Source: Seriola aureovittata
Lineage: Eukaryota; Chordata; Actinopteri; Carangiformes; Carangidae
DNA length: 64,000 nucleotides
Direction of reading: 5' to 3'
Assembly: GCF_021018895.1 (NCBI RefSeq)
Contig: NC_079374.1
Coordinates: 6,593,212-6,657,211 of the forward strand
Made by a program: the position numbers and the translations under genes. Of this stretch, positions 1-13,375 are shown one piece after another. The notes below the pieces were generated by a model that saw only the letters and a list, made by a program, of their open reading frames with translations, was not told where the DNA came from and searched no databases. The first letter of the stretch is position 1. Each line of letters starts with the position of its first letter.

Positions 1-3000
1 CTAATAATGTATTTAAATGATGCATTACACAATTATACAAAAAAAAAAAAAACAAAGACCACTAGCAATCGATCTGTGAGTAGTACAAGTCAGTCCACCA
101 CAGCATAACGTTTCTTAATCGTTGTTTCTTATTTACGTGATCTCACCTCGAAACCATTTGTGCAGGAAATCTAATCATTCCTGGAAAACTTCAAGTCTTC
201 CTTTAAATATTCAGACACTGCTTCTCAACCAGTTTTTGCCTCACATCCTCCCAAAGATTAAGCGTAACCTCAAACTGCAGAAACAAAACAGAATTATGAT
301 CTCTGACACATAAGAGCAGGGTTTTTTATTCCCTCTCTCCAGAATAATTTTCTTGATGAATTACTGGATAAAGCCCAAAGGCTGGGAGATGTTCATTATT
401 TTGCAAGCCGAAGGCATTTCCCACCAAGATTGCAGTGAAAATATGATAGTAGATTTATATATTACAAAAAATATTTTATGCTGTCACATTAATCCTGCAC
501 TGACCCTGTGACCCCTCCCACTGCCCAAAAATCTTCCCACTTGTTGTGACGAGCTGTGAACTGCAGGAATCAGGCATTAAGATAAGATAAGACGAGATAT
601 TTTGACAGCATGAGATGGCTTGTTTGGACGCTTCCTCATGCTCATAGCTTAATACCGTCTCTGGACTCTCTCCCTCTGTGTGTTTAGGTTTGCCTCGTGC
701 TCCAGTTTCAGTGGTTTATAGAAGCGATGTGTATGTATATGTGAGGATTATACTCTCGTTGTGATAGAGGAGGACATAACTGTTTAACCCGGAGAGACAT
801 TTATTGCAAAATATAAATGTCTCTGTGTAAATGTCACAAAAAAATCCATGAAAATATTCTTAAAAGTAAGAAATCAACAGATTCAATGCAATCACATGCA
901 AGGAAAATTAGAAAAATGAAATGCATCCCCAAGTGCACAAAGCATATGTGTGCACATGTACACCGTGTACCCACTAATCATGAGTGGAACACTTCAAGAT
1001 CATACATATTCATTCCCTCAAAGCATTTGAGGGGCCTGGGGCTGTTAAGGAAATGCATCACTGGTGTTGCTTGAGATGAAAAGTCCATTCAGGTAGCTGA
1101 TCCTATCAAAGCAACCAACTGCCGTGCTGTCCGACTGTGTACAAAGAAGACGACCTTACATAAGCCCAACAAACTGCAGAGTGACTGGACAACCTTTGTT
1201 CTGAGTCTGGATTTGACTAATTGGATCTTTGCTCACTCAAGCTTTCATAATGCCGAACAGACAGCTGACAAAGACACGCAGACAGAGAGTTTAAAGTAGG
1301 CAGAGCGATACAAGATGTCTAATTAGCGTCTGGTTTTGTTGATAATCAGCCCACAATACAATGTCTTAATTTAACGTATCTGATGAAGGACCCTCTGAGA
1401 TATGGTCCCGACACCTTCACTAATACCAGCAATGACACAGTATCTTATTTATATCTGCATGTTATTTTAAGTCATATCAGAAATCTGGATTTTATTATAT
1501 CAGTAAGTAATAAAATAAACTGGGATGAACCTCGCTCAACTTTAGAAATTAGATTTTTTCCATCTTGATTTAAGTCATATCAGGATCAAAATTTGATCTT
1601 ATCTAATCGTTATTATTATTAGATTATCAGTTTACGGTAGTTATTAGATTATCATTACATTATTCTCAGCTTAAGAAATTTGAACAAGAGAGACAGAAAA
1701 TGATGCATACACCTACTGCATGTGACGTTGAAGACTTAAGTCAGTGTGTGCATGTATTTTACATAATGTTAATGCAAATATTGTGTAAAAAGCGAAACAA
1801 ACAGTTGTGCGCTGTATTAACTTTCTGGTGCCACATCTCTTCCACATGAATTCTGTCTCTGGTAGTACGAGTAGCTGTAGCAGCGGTGGTGGCGGGATAT
1901 GCTCAGCTCTCTTCAGACGGATCAGGTTGATGTTAAAACTGAATATTATTGCAGCGCTGTGTCCACATTAAGCGTGTCACAGACATGCAGTTCTCCCCTT
2001 GTTAGCTCAAATACTTCAAGCACAAATTTTCCAGGAAAAATGTGAAAAGATTCATCAACCCTTTCTACCCATCACCACTTTTCCTTATTAAATTTGGACA
2101 AATCACCCGCTTGGCTCGTCCTCTTATCGAACATGAGGCTGTTGCCTTATAAGGACAGGATCTCCTAATGATAAATCTTTATTGGTCCTAAATGTGTGTG
2201 CTGAAGACAGCTCTGACTGACAGCTGATGTCTTCACCACCTGAAGTTAGTCGGTCGGCTCTAGTCTCTGCCAACGAGTTCAATGAGCGATTGGACATGTG
2301 GCATGAAGCCTCAGCCGGCGATCCCTCCTCTGCTGTCCTCTCCTCACACTCTCTCCATCTCCCTCGCTTCTGCTCTTCACATCTTCTCACCCTCTTCATC
2401 TACTCTCTCTCTCGATCTGGCTTGTATGAAAGCTGGGTCAAGTCTTTATTTTTTCACCTCTGTCTCCTCCGCTAAGAGTGTTTCTCCATCTGTAATGTTT
2501 TATGTTCCCGCTAATGAGAATTGTAAATCATAAATCTCTGGGACTGACTTTTCTGGAGGGAGGGATGCTTTTTGTCCACTGACCTCATATTCAATTTTAC
2601 CATCGTTCTGAATATATCTTCAAATTATGTGCAGTGTAAATAAGTGTTTTAAGAATTAAATTGACCAATTCTCTGACCTGAACTGAAAGCAGCCCACCCA
2701 CAGATACTGATGCTGACATAAGTATCAGTGTTAACATCCTTCACAGACGAAGAGATGGTTAGGAGGTTCACTACGTTGTCACACCGCTGTATGAAAATGA
2801 TAAACGTTGCTGTACATTTGGGTCATTTACACAAACATGCCTTGAAAAATCTGGGATTTCATTCTAAATGTAACTAGCAGGTCACTAGCATCTCAGATTC
2901 ACAGGTTAAAGCATGAATATTTTTGCCTCTGCAAAAAAGCAGACTGCGATAGTGGATTGAGTTTGTTCATGGCTGATACTGATACAAGGATTCAGTGCCA

Positions 3001-4440
3001 AAAGTCAGTAATTTGTTCCAGTACTTAAAACTTTTTTAGGTGTTAAGTCAAAAACAACTATGTATGATAGTGTAGATCAATCAGAACATGGAGAGTTTCA
3101 CGTCCAGGCTCAGCTTCATCTTCAACTCATCACTCTTTTTGAGGTACTGCTTAAAATACCCCAGAAGATGTAATCTCAGACATACATCATGTCGACTAAG
3201 CTGTCAGGTTTCTAACCTTTTGCAGTTTAAATTTAGCCTCGACGTTTTTAGCCATATACACGTAATTACTTAGTCAGTGACAAATGGCACAGCAGGATCT
3301 GTGGGTGAAAGGAAGACACGATGATAATTGTTTTGTGGTTGGAAGCACGTTGGGATGTGCTCACGTGTCACTCTCCGAGGATTAGGTTTGTTGAGTACGG
3401 AGAAGGACAAAAGTTGAAAGGTGAGTCACAGTGCACATACAACAAATAAGGGCAGACAGCACCAAAGAAGGGGATGCCGACAAATAAGAGGTAATCAGTG
3501 GTGTGTGTGTGCATGAGTCAGAGGTAGAGAGGACGTGCAGACAGCTTTTCATGTTGCTGAAGACAGACCACAGCACATCCACTGTGCAGAGGAGAGAGGT
3601 TCTGAATTTATTCTCCTTTATTTACCCGTTTGAGGCTTTATTTTTGTTCATGACAAGCTAACGGAGCCAGAGCTGTTAAATAACCTCCACAAATCCTACT
3701 ACAGCATGATGGTTATTACTCCTGTTCAAGAGGCTGTATTTAGTGCCTGAGTTTGTTATAGTTGAGCTGGCGGTGGACTCAATCAGCCACAGGGCTTATT
3801 GAGTGAAAATTACTCTCAACCCTGTGTTGTGCAAGAGCGAACACATTGAGAGAAAGGGGGGCTTGTTGAGGGGGAGTCAGAGTTTATACACTGAAGCATG
3901 TTGGCTTTAAATGTAAAGACCATTGACCACACACTGCAGTTATATGCCCGGCTGATGTAGTTCTTGTAGTTTTGATTGGTGGATTCCCTCCAAGGAATGA
4001 ATATCTGTTAGTACAGCGTATCAACACTGACCATGATGAAAATAAATACAGCTCCTATTTTAACGATTTTTAGATGTTATTACTTTTTAATGTGCAACAG
4101 AGAGACAGACGGGCATGGGAGAGCGTTATTTTATAACAGTACTTGGTATCTGAAGCAGTGAAGCAACTGAACTAAAGACTTACATTTGGATGCACATAGC
4201 ACAGATTGCCATTACTGCCTATTTGGATGGTTCCCAGGGTGATGCAGAGTGGTAAAACAATGATCTTGTCCACAAAAATCCAGACTCGTCCATTATTTTG
4301 CCAAATCAGTGTGAAAGTTCCTTCTAGATGTGAGATGACTCCGGACTGACCCTGACCTCTTTAGAGTGGAGGATAGAGATGGTCAGACAAGCAAGAATCA
4401 AGGCTCCCCAGCAGGTAAACATTCCTGAGCCATGATTGGG
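1..4440. other. Non-coding AT-rich DNA, no gene recognised
   Basis: Only a short poly-A (41-52) and scattered short ORFs are seen. The ORFs lack splice-supported coding character. A GC-richer patch at about 2190-2330 is open in several frames but resembles no family I know. Confidence 0.6.
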
Positions 4441-4442
4441 AT

Positions 4443-4445
<3 letters not shown>

Positions 4446-4506
<61 letters not shown>
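4446..4506 (+). repeat. (GT)n microsatellite
   Basis: About 30 GT dinucleotides. Open frames across it encode only Cys-Val or His-Thr runs and are not genes. Confidence 0.97.
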
Positions 4507-4509
<3 letters not shown>

Positions 4510-4818
4510 CGTATGAGTCAAGGAGGGCATTCATCCAGTCAAGTATGTATGCTGTCAGTCAGAGGGATATATGTCCCTCAGGGTTTGAGTGTGATCATAT
4601 CTAAAGTTTATGTAGGTGAAAGAAGCAGCACAGATGGAACAGAGTTTGGTAGAGTTTCTCCAGCTGCAGCTCTGCAGGTTGTTTTCACTCTCATTCACAC
4701 AGACTGTATCACATGTCCCATATCTCAGGCCTTTGTAATTTATTGGACGACTATAGTGTTTTTTTCCGCTTCTTTCTTTCTTTGTTATGTTATGCTATAA
4801 GGTCGTAGTGTTGTGTCT

Positions 4819-5254
4819 TAGCATTACGTGGCAATTATCTATTTGTAAATTTTGCAATTGCTACATAGCCAGCGTTAGCATTAACAGCTGTTTACTTGCC
4901 AGTCTTGCCAAGAGCTTCAGGCATCATTGTGTTTACAATACGAGAGGTACGTCCTCTAAGCAGCTACTTCTTAAGGGAAGCCTGGATACTACAGTGACTC
5001 GGAAAGTGACACGACGGTCCTACCAGGCCACGGCTAGCCGGTTAGCATGCTAACTTAGAAGGAAAGAAGTGATAGAAATAGAAGCAAAGGGAGATGGTTG
5101 TTTTCCTCCGGCAGCTCTTGGTCAGTAAAGGAATGAAGTCTGATGCTGAACTCGTAACTTTTCTTCTAGACTGGTAAGTAAACAGCTGTTGATGTTAACC
5201 TTGGCTACGTAACACTAGCAAAACTTACAAATAGCTCCCTTAATGCTACTGCTA
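4819..5254. mobile_element. Non-autonomous element with long inverted terminal arms (MITE-like)
   Basis: Left arm about 4819-4905 and right arm about 5170-5254 are inverted copies of each other. For example, AACAGCTGTTTACTTGCCAG on the left matches the reverse complement of CTGGTAAGTAAACAGCTGTT on the right, with recognisable similarity for about 75-85 bp. The spacer of about 265 bp has no coding capacity. Arms diverge by roughly a fifth, so it is an old copy. Confidence 0.7.
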
Positions 5255-7429
5255 CATTTTTATTTGTATTCTTAGCAGAGGTGTGGGCTGTCATGTTCAT
5301 GTAATCTCTGTAACTGTCATCTTTTGTGAGGTATTGTTTCATCAGCTTATTTTCATCACTTACTTGTCACCGTGGAATAGAAACATGTCAAATTAAGTAG
5401 TGGTTAAATAGAATTAGAAAATACAGTTTACACAGACTATAAGAACTTGAATAGATTACTTCAAAATGCCAAGTGATAATTAATAAATAATGACATAACA
5501 AACAAGACATATTATGGGTTACTGATGCTTCCGACCATACTTCACAGAATTTATAAAAGCAAGACATGAGCCAACACTCAGGTGATATGACTAAAGAATG
5601 TGTGTTTCATTCCAGGTGCCATTATCATAAATCTCTTGACAAATACTAGATAATCCCTCTCGCCGAGCCACAGCACACATCAAACCACAGTCACAGTGCA
5701 GCAGCTGAGGGCAACTTTCATTTACATGTGTTCCAATGAGTGAGACACAGTCGTGAACACAGGTAATAAGAGACAGGTAAAGGGGATCACCTGTGCTTTT
5801 GAAGAGACATCTATACTGCATAGTTGTAACAATGATGAAGGAAAATTTTTAGTCTTCTTTTCTTGTCGTAAATAAAGTCACTCCAAATCAGTTTAACCCT
5901 CCTCTGTCTTTACTGTTTCATTATCAGTACAAACAAGGAAAAAGGTTCATTATTTTGTGTATAATTTGATATCGTTGAAAGTAAATTTACTCAGCCTGCT
6001 GAAAACAGGCAGTCATTGTTTTCATAGTCCAAGGAAATTCGGTTTACTGTTTGGAATTTTTTTTAATCTTTTGAATACTTCCAGGTAAAAAGATTGAGCT
6101 GCACAGAATTGAACCCCCAACCTTCGCTATGTTAAAGCCTTATTCATCCACACGACTGACGCACCACCCGTGACAATGTTGACAGAGTGATGACTGAAGA
6201 AGATAGGGGTGATCCGGTGTGTGTTTCAGAAATACCACACAGGTCTTATCGGCATGTGATCGGATTTCTTAAAACTGGAAACTCAATGTTGTTCTTGGAG
6301 GCGAGTGAGGTTTAGACTGGACTCATATCGGGTTTGTATACACTATTATCTTAGAGGCTAAGACTAATCTTAAACTCACATCTCTTAGGTGAGGGAGAAA
6401 GAGAGAGAGGAGGATTCTGGGTTTCCAGTTTTTTCCCCCCAGAAATATAATGGTGTTGACATGCCCACAAGCACATATGTCCATGCACCAAAACACCACA
6501 CCTACACATAAAATTTAACATGCACGCTGTCCCAAAGACCTACACCTCATCCTCATCCCGATCTACTCTCTGGATATTTATTGCTGAGATAACGGGCCGG
6601 ATTTATTCCTTCTCAGGGGGGCTTTAAAATAAGAGCGAGCAGTCAGAGGTGAGTATGAAATATAGGTCTTCAGTCAAACAAGGACAGATGAGCTGCACAC
6701 AGGAGGGATACAGTCAAAACTTCTTAATCTATCTGCTCTACTTACACAAACTGACACTATAATAGTCCAGTCCAACTCAATCTCACAGCCCGTTAATAAT
6801 TAGTAATTCTTTATTTCTAGATGAGGAAGAAAACTTCTGAAGCTGGATGTGAAATATGTCTTTCAGTCCCAGAAAAACTGAGAATTTCAAAAAAAAAAAA
6901 AAAAAATCATCTCAGTAAAAAGTTGATTAACAGGAGGTGAGGTTTCTGAGTTGACTTTTCAAGTGAGGATATAAGGCAGATGCAGGATAAATGATGTAAG
7001 GAGGTCTCGAGACTGTAATACTTGATTTATACAGTACCATTTTCCCATCAGGTTGGGGGAAAAAAAAATTCCACAATTCTTCTCACTCTCTCAAAGTTTT
7101 ACTGCTCTTGGTCGTCGATGTTGATGTCTGTTTGGAATCAGAAGAAAACAAGGTGGAAAGACAGAGGAAATGAGAGAGAAATCGCTGAAGTAATCAGTCT
7201 TTCCATACTGTGACTCAGATGGAGACTCTGCTCAGAAAACGTGACTGTTGCTCCACTGTTTACCATGAGGCTGCAACAGCTGATTGTAATCAATGGGAAA
7301 TGTCATCTGGATTTGTTTTAAGAAAGCAGCAGAGTGACAACAGTGAAGCGTAGTAACACAATATTTCGTAACTCAGATACAGTAAGAGCCTAACAGTTAT
7401 GTGACCACTTTTTCAATTAAGACAGATCA
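5255..7429. other. Non-coding DNA between repeats
   Basis: No gene recognised. Contains a possible tRNA-like SINE (see 6090-6175) and a poly-A run at 6890-6906. Confidence 0.55.
6090..6175 (-). repeat. Possible tRNA-derived SINE head
   Basis: On the minus strand an A-box-like GCGTCAGTCGTGTGG (6148-6164) is followed by a B-box-like GGTTCAATTC (6106-6115), with tRNA-like spacing. No intact tRNA cloverleaf is apparent, so a SINE relic is more likely than a gene. Confidence 0.35.
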
Positions 7430-7600
7430 TTTTTTGGCATTTCAGCCTGTTTAATGGACCACAACAATAAAGACAGGAAGGAAACATGAGGAGAGAGAAG
7501 GGGGTGAGATGCATCAACAGGTTCGCAGCCTAAATAGAACCGGGGACGTTGCCATTACATGTCATGAATCTTAACCACAAAGCTATCAGGACATCCCAGA
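7430..7600 (-). repeat. tRNA-derived SINE
   Basis: Minus strand: A-box-like TAGCTTTGTGGTTA (about 7571-7585), then CAACGTCCCCGGTTCTATTT with B-box similarity (7532-7541), then a CT-rich region and an AT-rich tail with an AATAAA-like sequence. I recall this as a very common fish SINE layout; family name not assigned. Confidence 0.65.
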
Positions 7601-8331
7601 GATTTCAAATTCAATTACGTTACAGTTACTAATACTAGTAAAGCTCTGGCTCTCTGAAATCTTGGCAAGTGGGCTTGTCTGCTTTCTTACAGGGAGGTGA
7701 ATGGGAGGTCAAGTTCCTTCATTCAATGGAGAGACTAGGAGAAGAGATGTTCAGTACATGTGCAAACTGAACTGCACTTTATGAAATCACAGTGACCAAA
7801 TCAGTAGCTTTTAGCAGCGAGGCTCCCCTGAGAGCACTGTTGTCTGCTCAGCCATGACTTCCTCCTAAAAAGCTAATTAAAAACACAGCAAAAGCAGCTG
7901 AAATAGTCATAATGTGATCACTGTCTCTGTTTGTTGGTGCTTGTACGAGCCTAGTTTGAGCTGAACTCAAAGTAACAGCTTGAACCAACTTACTAATGAG
8001 CTACAGCAGTAGACCTTTACTACAACAGTACTGATGACTGTACTGAAGTGCATTTGAACGGTGATGATCGCTGAAGAAACTACAGTCAGTGGCTACGAGT
8101 CTTTGAACTGAACAAAACAATTTCAGTTTCAGCAAAAAGACCTCGCACATGTTCGCCTGGGGTTGGGGCAAGTGGAGGCATTTAGTCTGTCTCTGGTGTC
8201 TTATTGACATAGTATGTCTTCTTCAATGTCAGGATATTATTTCTGGGGTGCAACATTCACTCACCAGGGCGAGTTGTTGATTTTTAGAGAATGGCTCCAA
8301 AGGATTTTCTCTCTGCACACATGGTAAATAC

Positions 8332-8793
8332 CAGTGGTGGAAAAAAACTAAGTATATTTACTCTCATAAAAGTGCTGAAGTACTTCACTTGAGTATTTCT
8401 ATTTCTTTATTCTTTTACTCTTACTACATTTAATTTACTGCCTGTTACTACATTTATCTGATCATGTTTGTTACTCGTGACTTTTACAGATTAAGATTAA
8501 TAAACATAAAATATAAACAAGTAATAAATCATAATGTATTATTTCAAGGTGCAATAAGACCCCAGGAGGAAATCCCCAAGCTATCTAGTGGTATATAAAG
8601 TAATCAAAATAGCCCAAGCTTTACCAGCTTAAACATTAATACATAAATGATCAAACGCCAATAATGTACATGATTTTGATTTGGGCCATTGGGTATCACA
8701 AGTACTTTTACTTCTGGTACTTTAAGTTCATGTTGCTGCTGACGCTTTAGTACTTTAAGTCAGATGTCGTATACAGGACCTCTACGTCCACTG
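8332..8793 (+). mobile_element. CAGTGGTGG-ended interspersed element
   Basis: Starts CAGTGGTGG and ends ACGTCCACTG, imperfect inverted termini, with internal TACTTTTACTT, AGTACTTCACTTGAGTAT and TTTACCAGCTTAAACATTAA sequences. I recall these from an abundant fish repeat. Non-coding. A second partial copy lies at 30890-31300. Confidence 0.65.
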
Positions 8794-9059
8794 TCCAATG
8801 TAACTAAGACATGCTGTGATTCAGGCTTACATCCATAACTTACATTTGCTGTTCATGTATCAAGACATAATCCACTAACGTCTAACTTTATATCTCTCAG
8901 CTGGTGCTGTGTCCATTTTATTAAAGCCAAGCTGGATTTATTGGATATGTTTTTATACCAGACGTTGTTTTATTGTCGGTTTTATTTGCTGTTGTGCTCC
9001 TGACCCAATTTTCAGAGCAGCAGATTCATGCCTTTTGAATACCAGGCACTACAGAGCTG

Positions 9060-9245
9060 ACAGATGATCGAGAGTCTCATTAATTTAATTTACTATAGCC
9101 ATCATCACCCAGCAAGTTAATTCTGGCTCTGACTGTGTGAGCTTTAGCTAGCTCTCTGGTCCACTGCCAATGGATTATTAGCAGGTTTGGACAGATAGCT
9201 CAGAGTGCTAATGAGGCCCATTTTTTCCTGCACTGTAGACTGGCT
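9060..9245. promoter_or_regulatory. Possible conserved non-coding element
   Basis: A repeat-free stretch with several homeodomain-type TAAT/ATTA cores (TCATTAATTTAATTTAC, GGATTATTAG, TGCTAATGAGG) and GC content above its flanks. The composition is typical of vertebrate developmental enhancers. Function and conservation are inference. Confidence 0.22.
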
Positions 9246-10119
9246 AAATATTGTGTTTCATCATCATCAAATTGAGGCCAAGATTTAAGTCTGGAAGTCA
9301 GAGAGGCAGGATTAGGACTGAAAAACTAACGGGGAAAAGGGGAGAGTTCAATTTGCTTCTGAGGTAAAACAAAAGAAAAATACATATCTTTAACGTATTA
9401 CTTCATCAGCTGATAGAAATGAGCTGAAAACATTTTTTATAATCATTTAAATTAATGATTTCAATCATTTCTTAAGCAAGAATGCTAGACCTTCAGGCGG
9501 AAAAATTCTTAGTTGCAACCCTACTTAAAGTCATAATAATATGTAACTTTTCCACATTAAAATACCTGGAGAAATATGTGATTTTTATCACGGTAACGGT
9601 CCGTTTCATTTGGTCGCCTGTCCATGACGTCCTACCCCCTGTGTGCATGTGTTGGTGTTTCCTGCCAGAAGCTCAAAATTTACCTTTATCCAGATTTGAG
9701 CCACATTTTTATGATACACCTTTTAGATCTTTGTCATTTTCAATTATGTATTTTCACTGACTCTAAATGTGAAACGTGTTCACGGTTCATCAACCATATA
9801 GTTTATGTAATGAAACTGTATTCTGCAAATTATGAAAACTTATGTCCGATTCATGGTACAGTAACTACAGCAGATCATTTGTAAAGGAGAAGAGCTGTTG
9901 ATTTTCGTGTTGTTGTCTTGTTGAGCAGTGTTTGACGCACGCTGTTGGGCAGTGCAGGGTGCTCAGTAAGTTGGTATTATCGCTTATAATCAGGTATTTC
10001 TAGGAACGTATTCCATTTCACTGGCCTTAACTCTGAGCTGAAGGCAAGAAGCAAGACTAAATTAAAAACAAACAATGAGAGAACAAGAATGTAAAAGATA
10101 ACAAAACATCATTTCAGAG

Positions 10120-10290
10120 TAAAGCTCTGTTTAGCAGCTGGGAAGAGCCACAGTTGTTTTTGGCAGCGCTGCAGCAATCCGCCCATGTTGGCCATTAATA
10201 AACAGCTGGTTTATCATTGAGCTGTGTCCAGTAAAGTGTCAAAGCAAATGGGTCAGAAAATGCCTCTCACTCCATTTCTGCTTATTCTGG
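10120..10290. promoter_or_regulatory. Possible conserved non-coding element
   Basis: Repeat-free segment with GGCCATTAATAAACAGCTGG and several CAGCTG/CAGCTGG E-boxes. Composition suggests an enhancer-like element; nothing more can be shown. Confidence 0.2.
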
Positions 10291-11589
10291 GTGAATGGGA
10301 ATTTAAGATTTAAAAAATAAAAAAAGTGGAGGTCCAGATGTGGCCAATGTTCGACACTTATTTTTATTATTTTTTTTTAAATCATTTTGCATTCCTACCC
10401 TGCTGTTGGAAATGATTCCTCTGAGTGTTTTTTTTCCTTGTAATTTTGATTTCACATGAATAAATGTTTGGTTTGTTGTTACAATTTTGCACTGACAGTG
10501 ATCAAGATAAGAAACAGTATTTTCATGTCCAGTTGAAACTCAGTCGTTTTAATAAAGCCAGATATCACTCCAGTGTATTGGAGCGGAGCATCTCTCAACT
10601 GCGCGGAGTAAAATGTTTTTGATTAAACTGACTTTTCCTCCATTTGATTTCATTTTGTTGGAATGTTTTTCCTGAAATCAGAAAGTTATGCATTTGGTCA
10701 TTTTTGATTTCATGTTCTCCGAATCACTTCTCCATTCTTCTGCTTTCTTGTTCTTCTGGACACAACTTTGTCGATTAACTAGTCCCATATGGTTTCACCG
10801 AGAAAACCTCATTTAAACTCATGGGTTTGATGTTTGTTTTAACTCAGGATATTCAGCTTTTTATTTATTTATTTTTTTTGTCCAGTTTGTGTCTATGGTG
10901 ATGAGTATGAGGTCATCGTGTGAAAAGCTAACGTTTTTAAGACTGCTTTTAGTCCAGCAGTTTTCATTGTTCACACACATTTTACACATTAAATTGTTCC
11001 CAAAAGCCTCCTTTCTTTTAAAATAGTAAACTCTAACCCTCAAGAGTAACAGTTTTGAAGCTCTGACCCCATCACTGACAGAGTACTTTATAAAATCTCT
11101 CATATTTTCACTGAAGGCTGAATCTCAGCTAACTTTCTCCTTTTTTAACTTAAAGATTTTCCCATACTTTAAACATATGTACATATATTTCATATTTATC
11201 ATTTTCACCAGTTCTTGTTTCTTGCACGATAGTTTCACTTGTTGAGTCTGTTTGTGTCTCTAACGTTGCCACGTGACCCCTTTTTGATGATTGACGTTAA
11301 ATGAGTGTTGGCCTGAGGCAGCGAAAGTGAAGATGTTGATTAAAGGCAGAGAAAGGGGAGATGGAATCTGTGCTGACTTCACACTCCCACACCTGGATCT
11401 GACAAAGTGCAGGCTCGTGTGTGTAGTTGCAGTTAGTGTGCTACAGAAAACATCTTCCTCACTTTCTTTTCAGGTTAGTCTAGCTATGTCTGTCTTAAAT
11501 CCCCACTTTAAATACACAACTGTCGCTGCTCGGGTCCATCTCAAATCAAAACATCCTTTATTTCTGTTGCCATCAAGCTCAAGCATAAT

Positions 11590-11790
11590 TGCCACCTGGA
11601 TATTGTACTGCAAGGTCAGACGTTTTGGCGTAAAAACAAATACGTTGTCTGTCAGCATATTACTGGTATGTTGGTAGTATCAACATATTTAACACATAAA
11701 TGAACAAAATATCCTCATTATGTTAATAGAAAACGTAATCTGGTTACAATCAAGTTTCCTACACAAGTTATTTACTGTTGATAATAAATG
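11590..11790 (+). repeat. Dispersed repeat, copy A
   Basis: Shares GGATATTGTACTGCAAG, the CAAATACG-TGTC block, TTAATAGAAAA and the GTTTCCTACA block, in the same order, with 14680-14880. A diverged dispersed element; non-coding. Confidence 0.7.
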
Positions 11791-12711
11791 TAATTTAAAG
11801 GATGACGATGACAATAAATAATGACGAGGTGCCCTGATACAGAAAAATAATACGTGAGGCAGTCTGTCAAAATCTGTCCAACTTGATACCGTCATTCAAT
11901 TTTAGCCCCACCCACAAAGATCTGCTTTACTGTCCTATTTCCCAGGATCAGCGTAGATGTCCAACAAGTTTATCACATTCACTCAACACATCCTGTCTGC
12001 TGTACCGAGACTACTGTCCTAGCTGTATGTTACGTCCAGTGTGTGGTATCAAATGGTGCAATGCTTCATGACACAACTATTGTGTTTTGCACTAAAAGCT
12101 GGAGTTATACTTCTACAAAGATACAAGTAAATGCCTCTCTGAATATACTCAGAAACAGGTGTTATGGTTAATTGTGGGTCATAAGGGTTTGATGAAGATC
12201 CAGTGTGCACAACTCCCAAATCTCAACACTACATCATGCAAACATCCAACTTTCAGTCAGGTGTGTTTGAAACAGTAAATGTAAATGGTTTCATGTTGAG
12301 CTTAAGCATAAAGCAAACTGCCATGCAAACATCTTCAAATGACACTGCAGCACATGACGCATGTACCGTGACATCAACCTTTTTTAATCACTAATAAAAA
12401 ATCAAAAGGTATGAGCAGAGAGTCACAGGACGGACTGTCAACTAAACTCACTAATTGAAAGTAATCCGTCTTAACTGTTCTTAAATCTCCCCTGACAGCC
12501 CACAGTGTACATCACACCCAGTGAAATGTGGCAACAGAGAATATGTCCCCTGTAGCCAGGGTAAAGCGATACTTCCCCGAGATCTTATCTGAGTTAAGTG
12601 ACTGATTTAGAGCTAATCTCAGTCAAAACAGGTTCATTTGCATCGAGCGCGGCATGTGAGGAGAGGCCCACACTTTGAGCAGGATGAAATTTCCAAGTGC
12701 GAGGTTAATAG

Positions 12712-12758
12712 TTTTTTTTTTGGGAGACCCTCCCAAAAAAAAAAAAAAAAAAAAAAAA
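12712..12758. repeat. Poly-T/poly-A hairpin around GGGAG-ACC-CTCCC
   Basis: Ten T, GGGAG, a three-base loop, CTCCC and a run of more than 20 A make a perfect 15-bp stem; likely a replication-slippage-prone site. Confidence 0.85.
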
Positions 12759-13219
12759 CATGAACTTTTCCACTTTACAAGAGAAATGATGCACAGGGCT
12801 GCATGGTATATATCCCGTGATATACTGCATTCAGAAACAGGCATCATATCCAAAATCAACAGTTGCCTCGATGATGCATCATACATAGGCGTTGTGCTCT
12901 GTAATTAATTCATACAGAGTTCAGGAATGCCATGATTCAGACACGCTGAGCTGAAACTAATTAGGCATGGTTATTGATGTGAGTGTGATGATAATAAAAA
13001 AAAAACTTTTTGAAACTTTTTTGACTCTGATGAAAAACTTTGCATTTGTTATAGTTTATAATCAGCTTGTAAAATAAATCTTACTCAGCCAACAATGTCC
13101 TCTGAGAGCATCTTCAAAGAAATGATGCAGCGGTAACAAATAATTGTAAGTGATGACGGCAAAGTCAGAGTTGGAGATGGGAGATTTCATCAGAAAAGAA
13201 TTAAGTCAACAAGATGTCT

Positions 13220-13375
13220 GGTTCGGCAGCTGGCCGTCTAGTGGTTACAAGAGAGCGAAAACCAGAAAAAGCAGGATTTGAAGTGATTCACATGCCTCCA
13301 GGCTGCTGAAGTGCCCTTGAGCAAAACTTTAAACTCCAACCAGCTGGAGAGCAGTTGCTGCTGCTCCAAAGCTGA
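13220..13375 (+). repeat. tRNA-derived SINE
   Basis: A-box-like TGGCCGTCTAGTGG (13231-13244), a degraded B box near 13271-13285, then CTGCTGAAGTGCCCTTGAGC followed by a CTGCTGCTCC tail. The latter body sequence is one I recall from fish SINEs. Confidence 0.6.

Noticed and set aside
4324..4800. ORFs of His-Thr or Cys-Val repeats here and at 27916-28325 and 45662-46126
   Set aside because: They are translations of GT/CA microsatellites with no unique coding sequence.
7571..7600. Possible functional tRNA gene, also at 43895-43981 and 6106-6164
   Set aside because: A and B boxes are present but no full cloverleaf with acceptor stem can be drawn, and flanking sequence matches SINE bodies.
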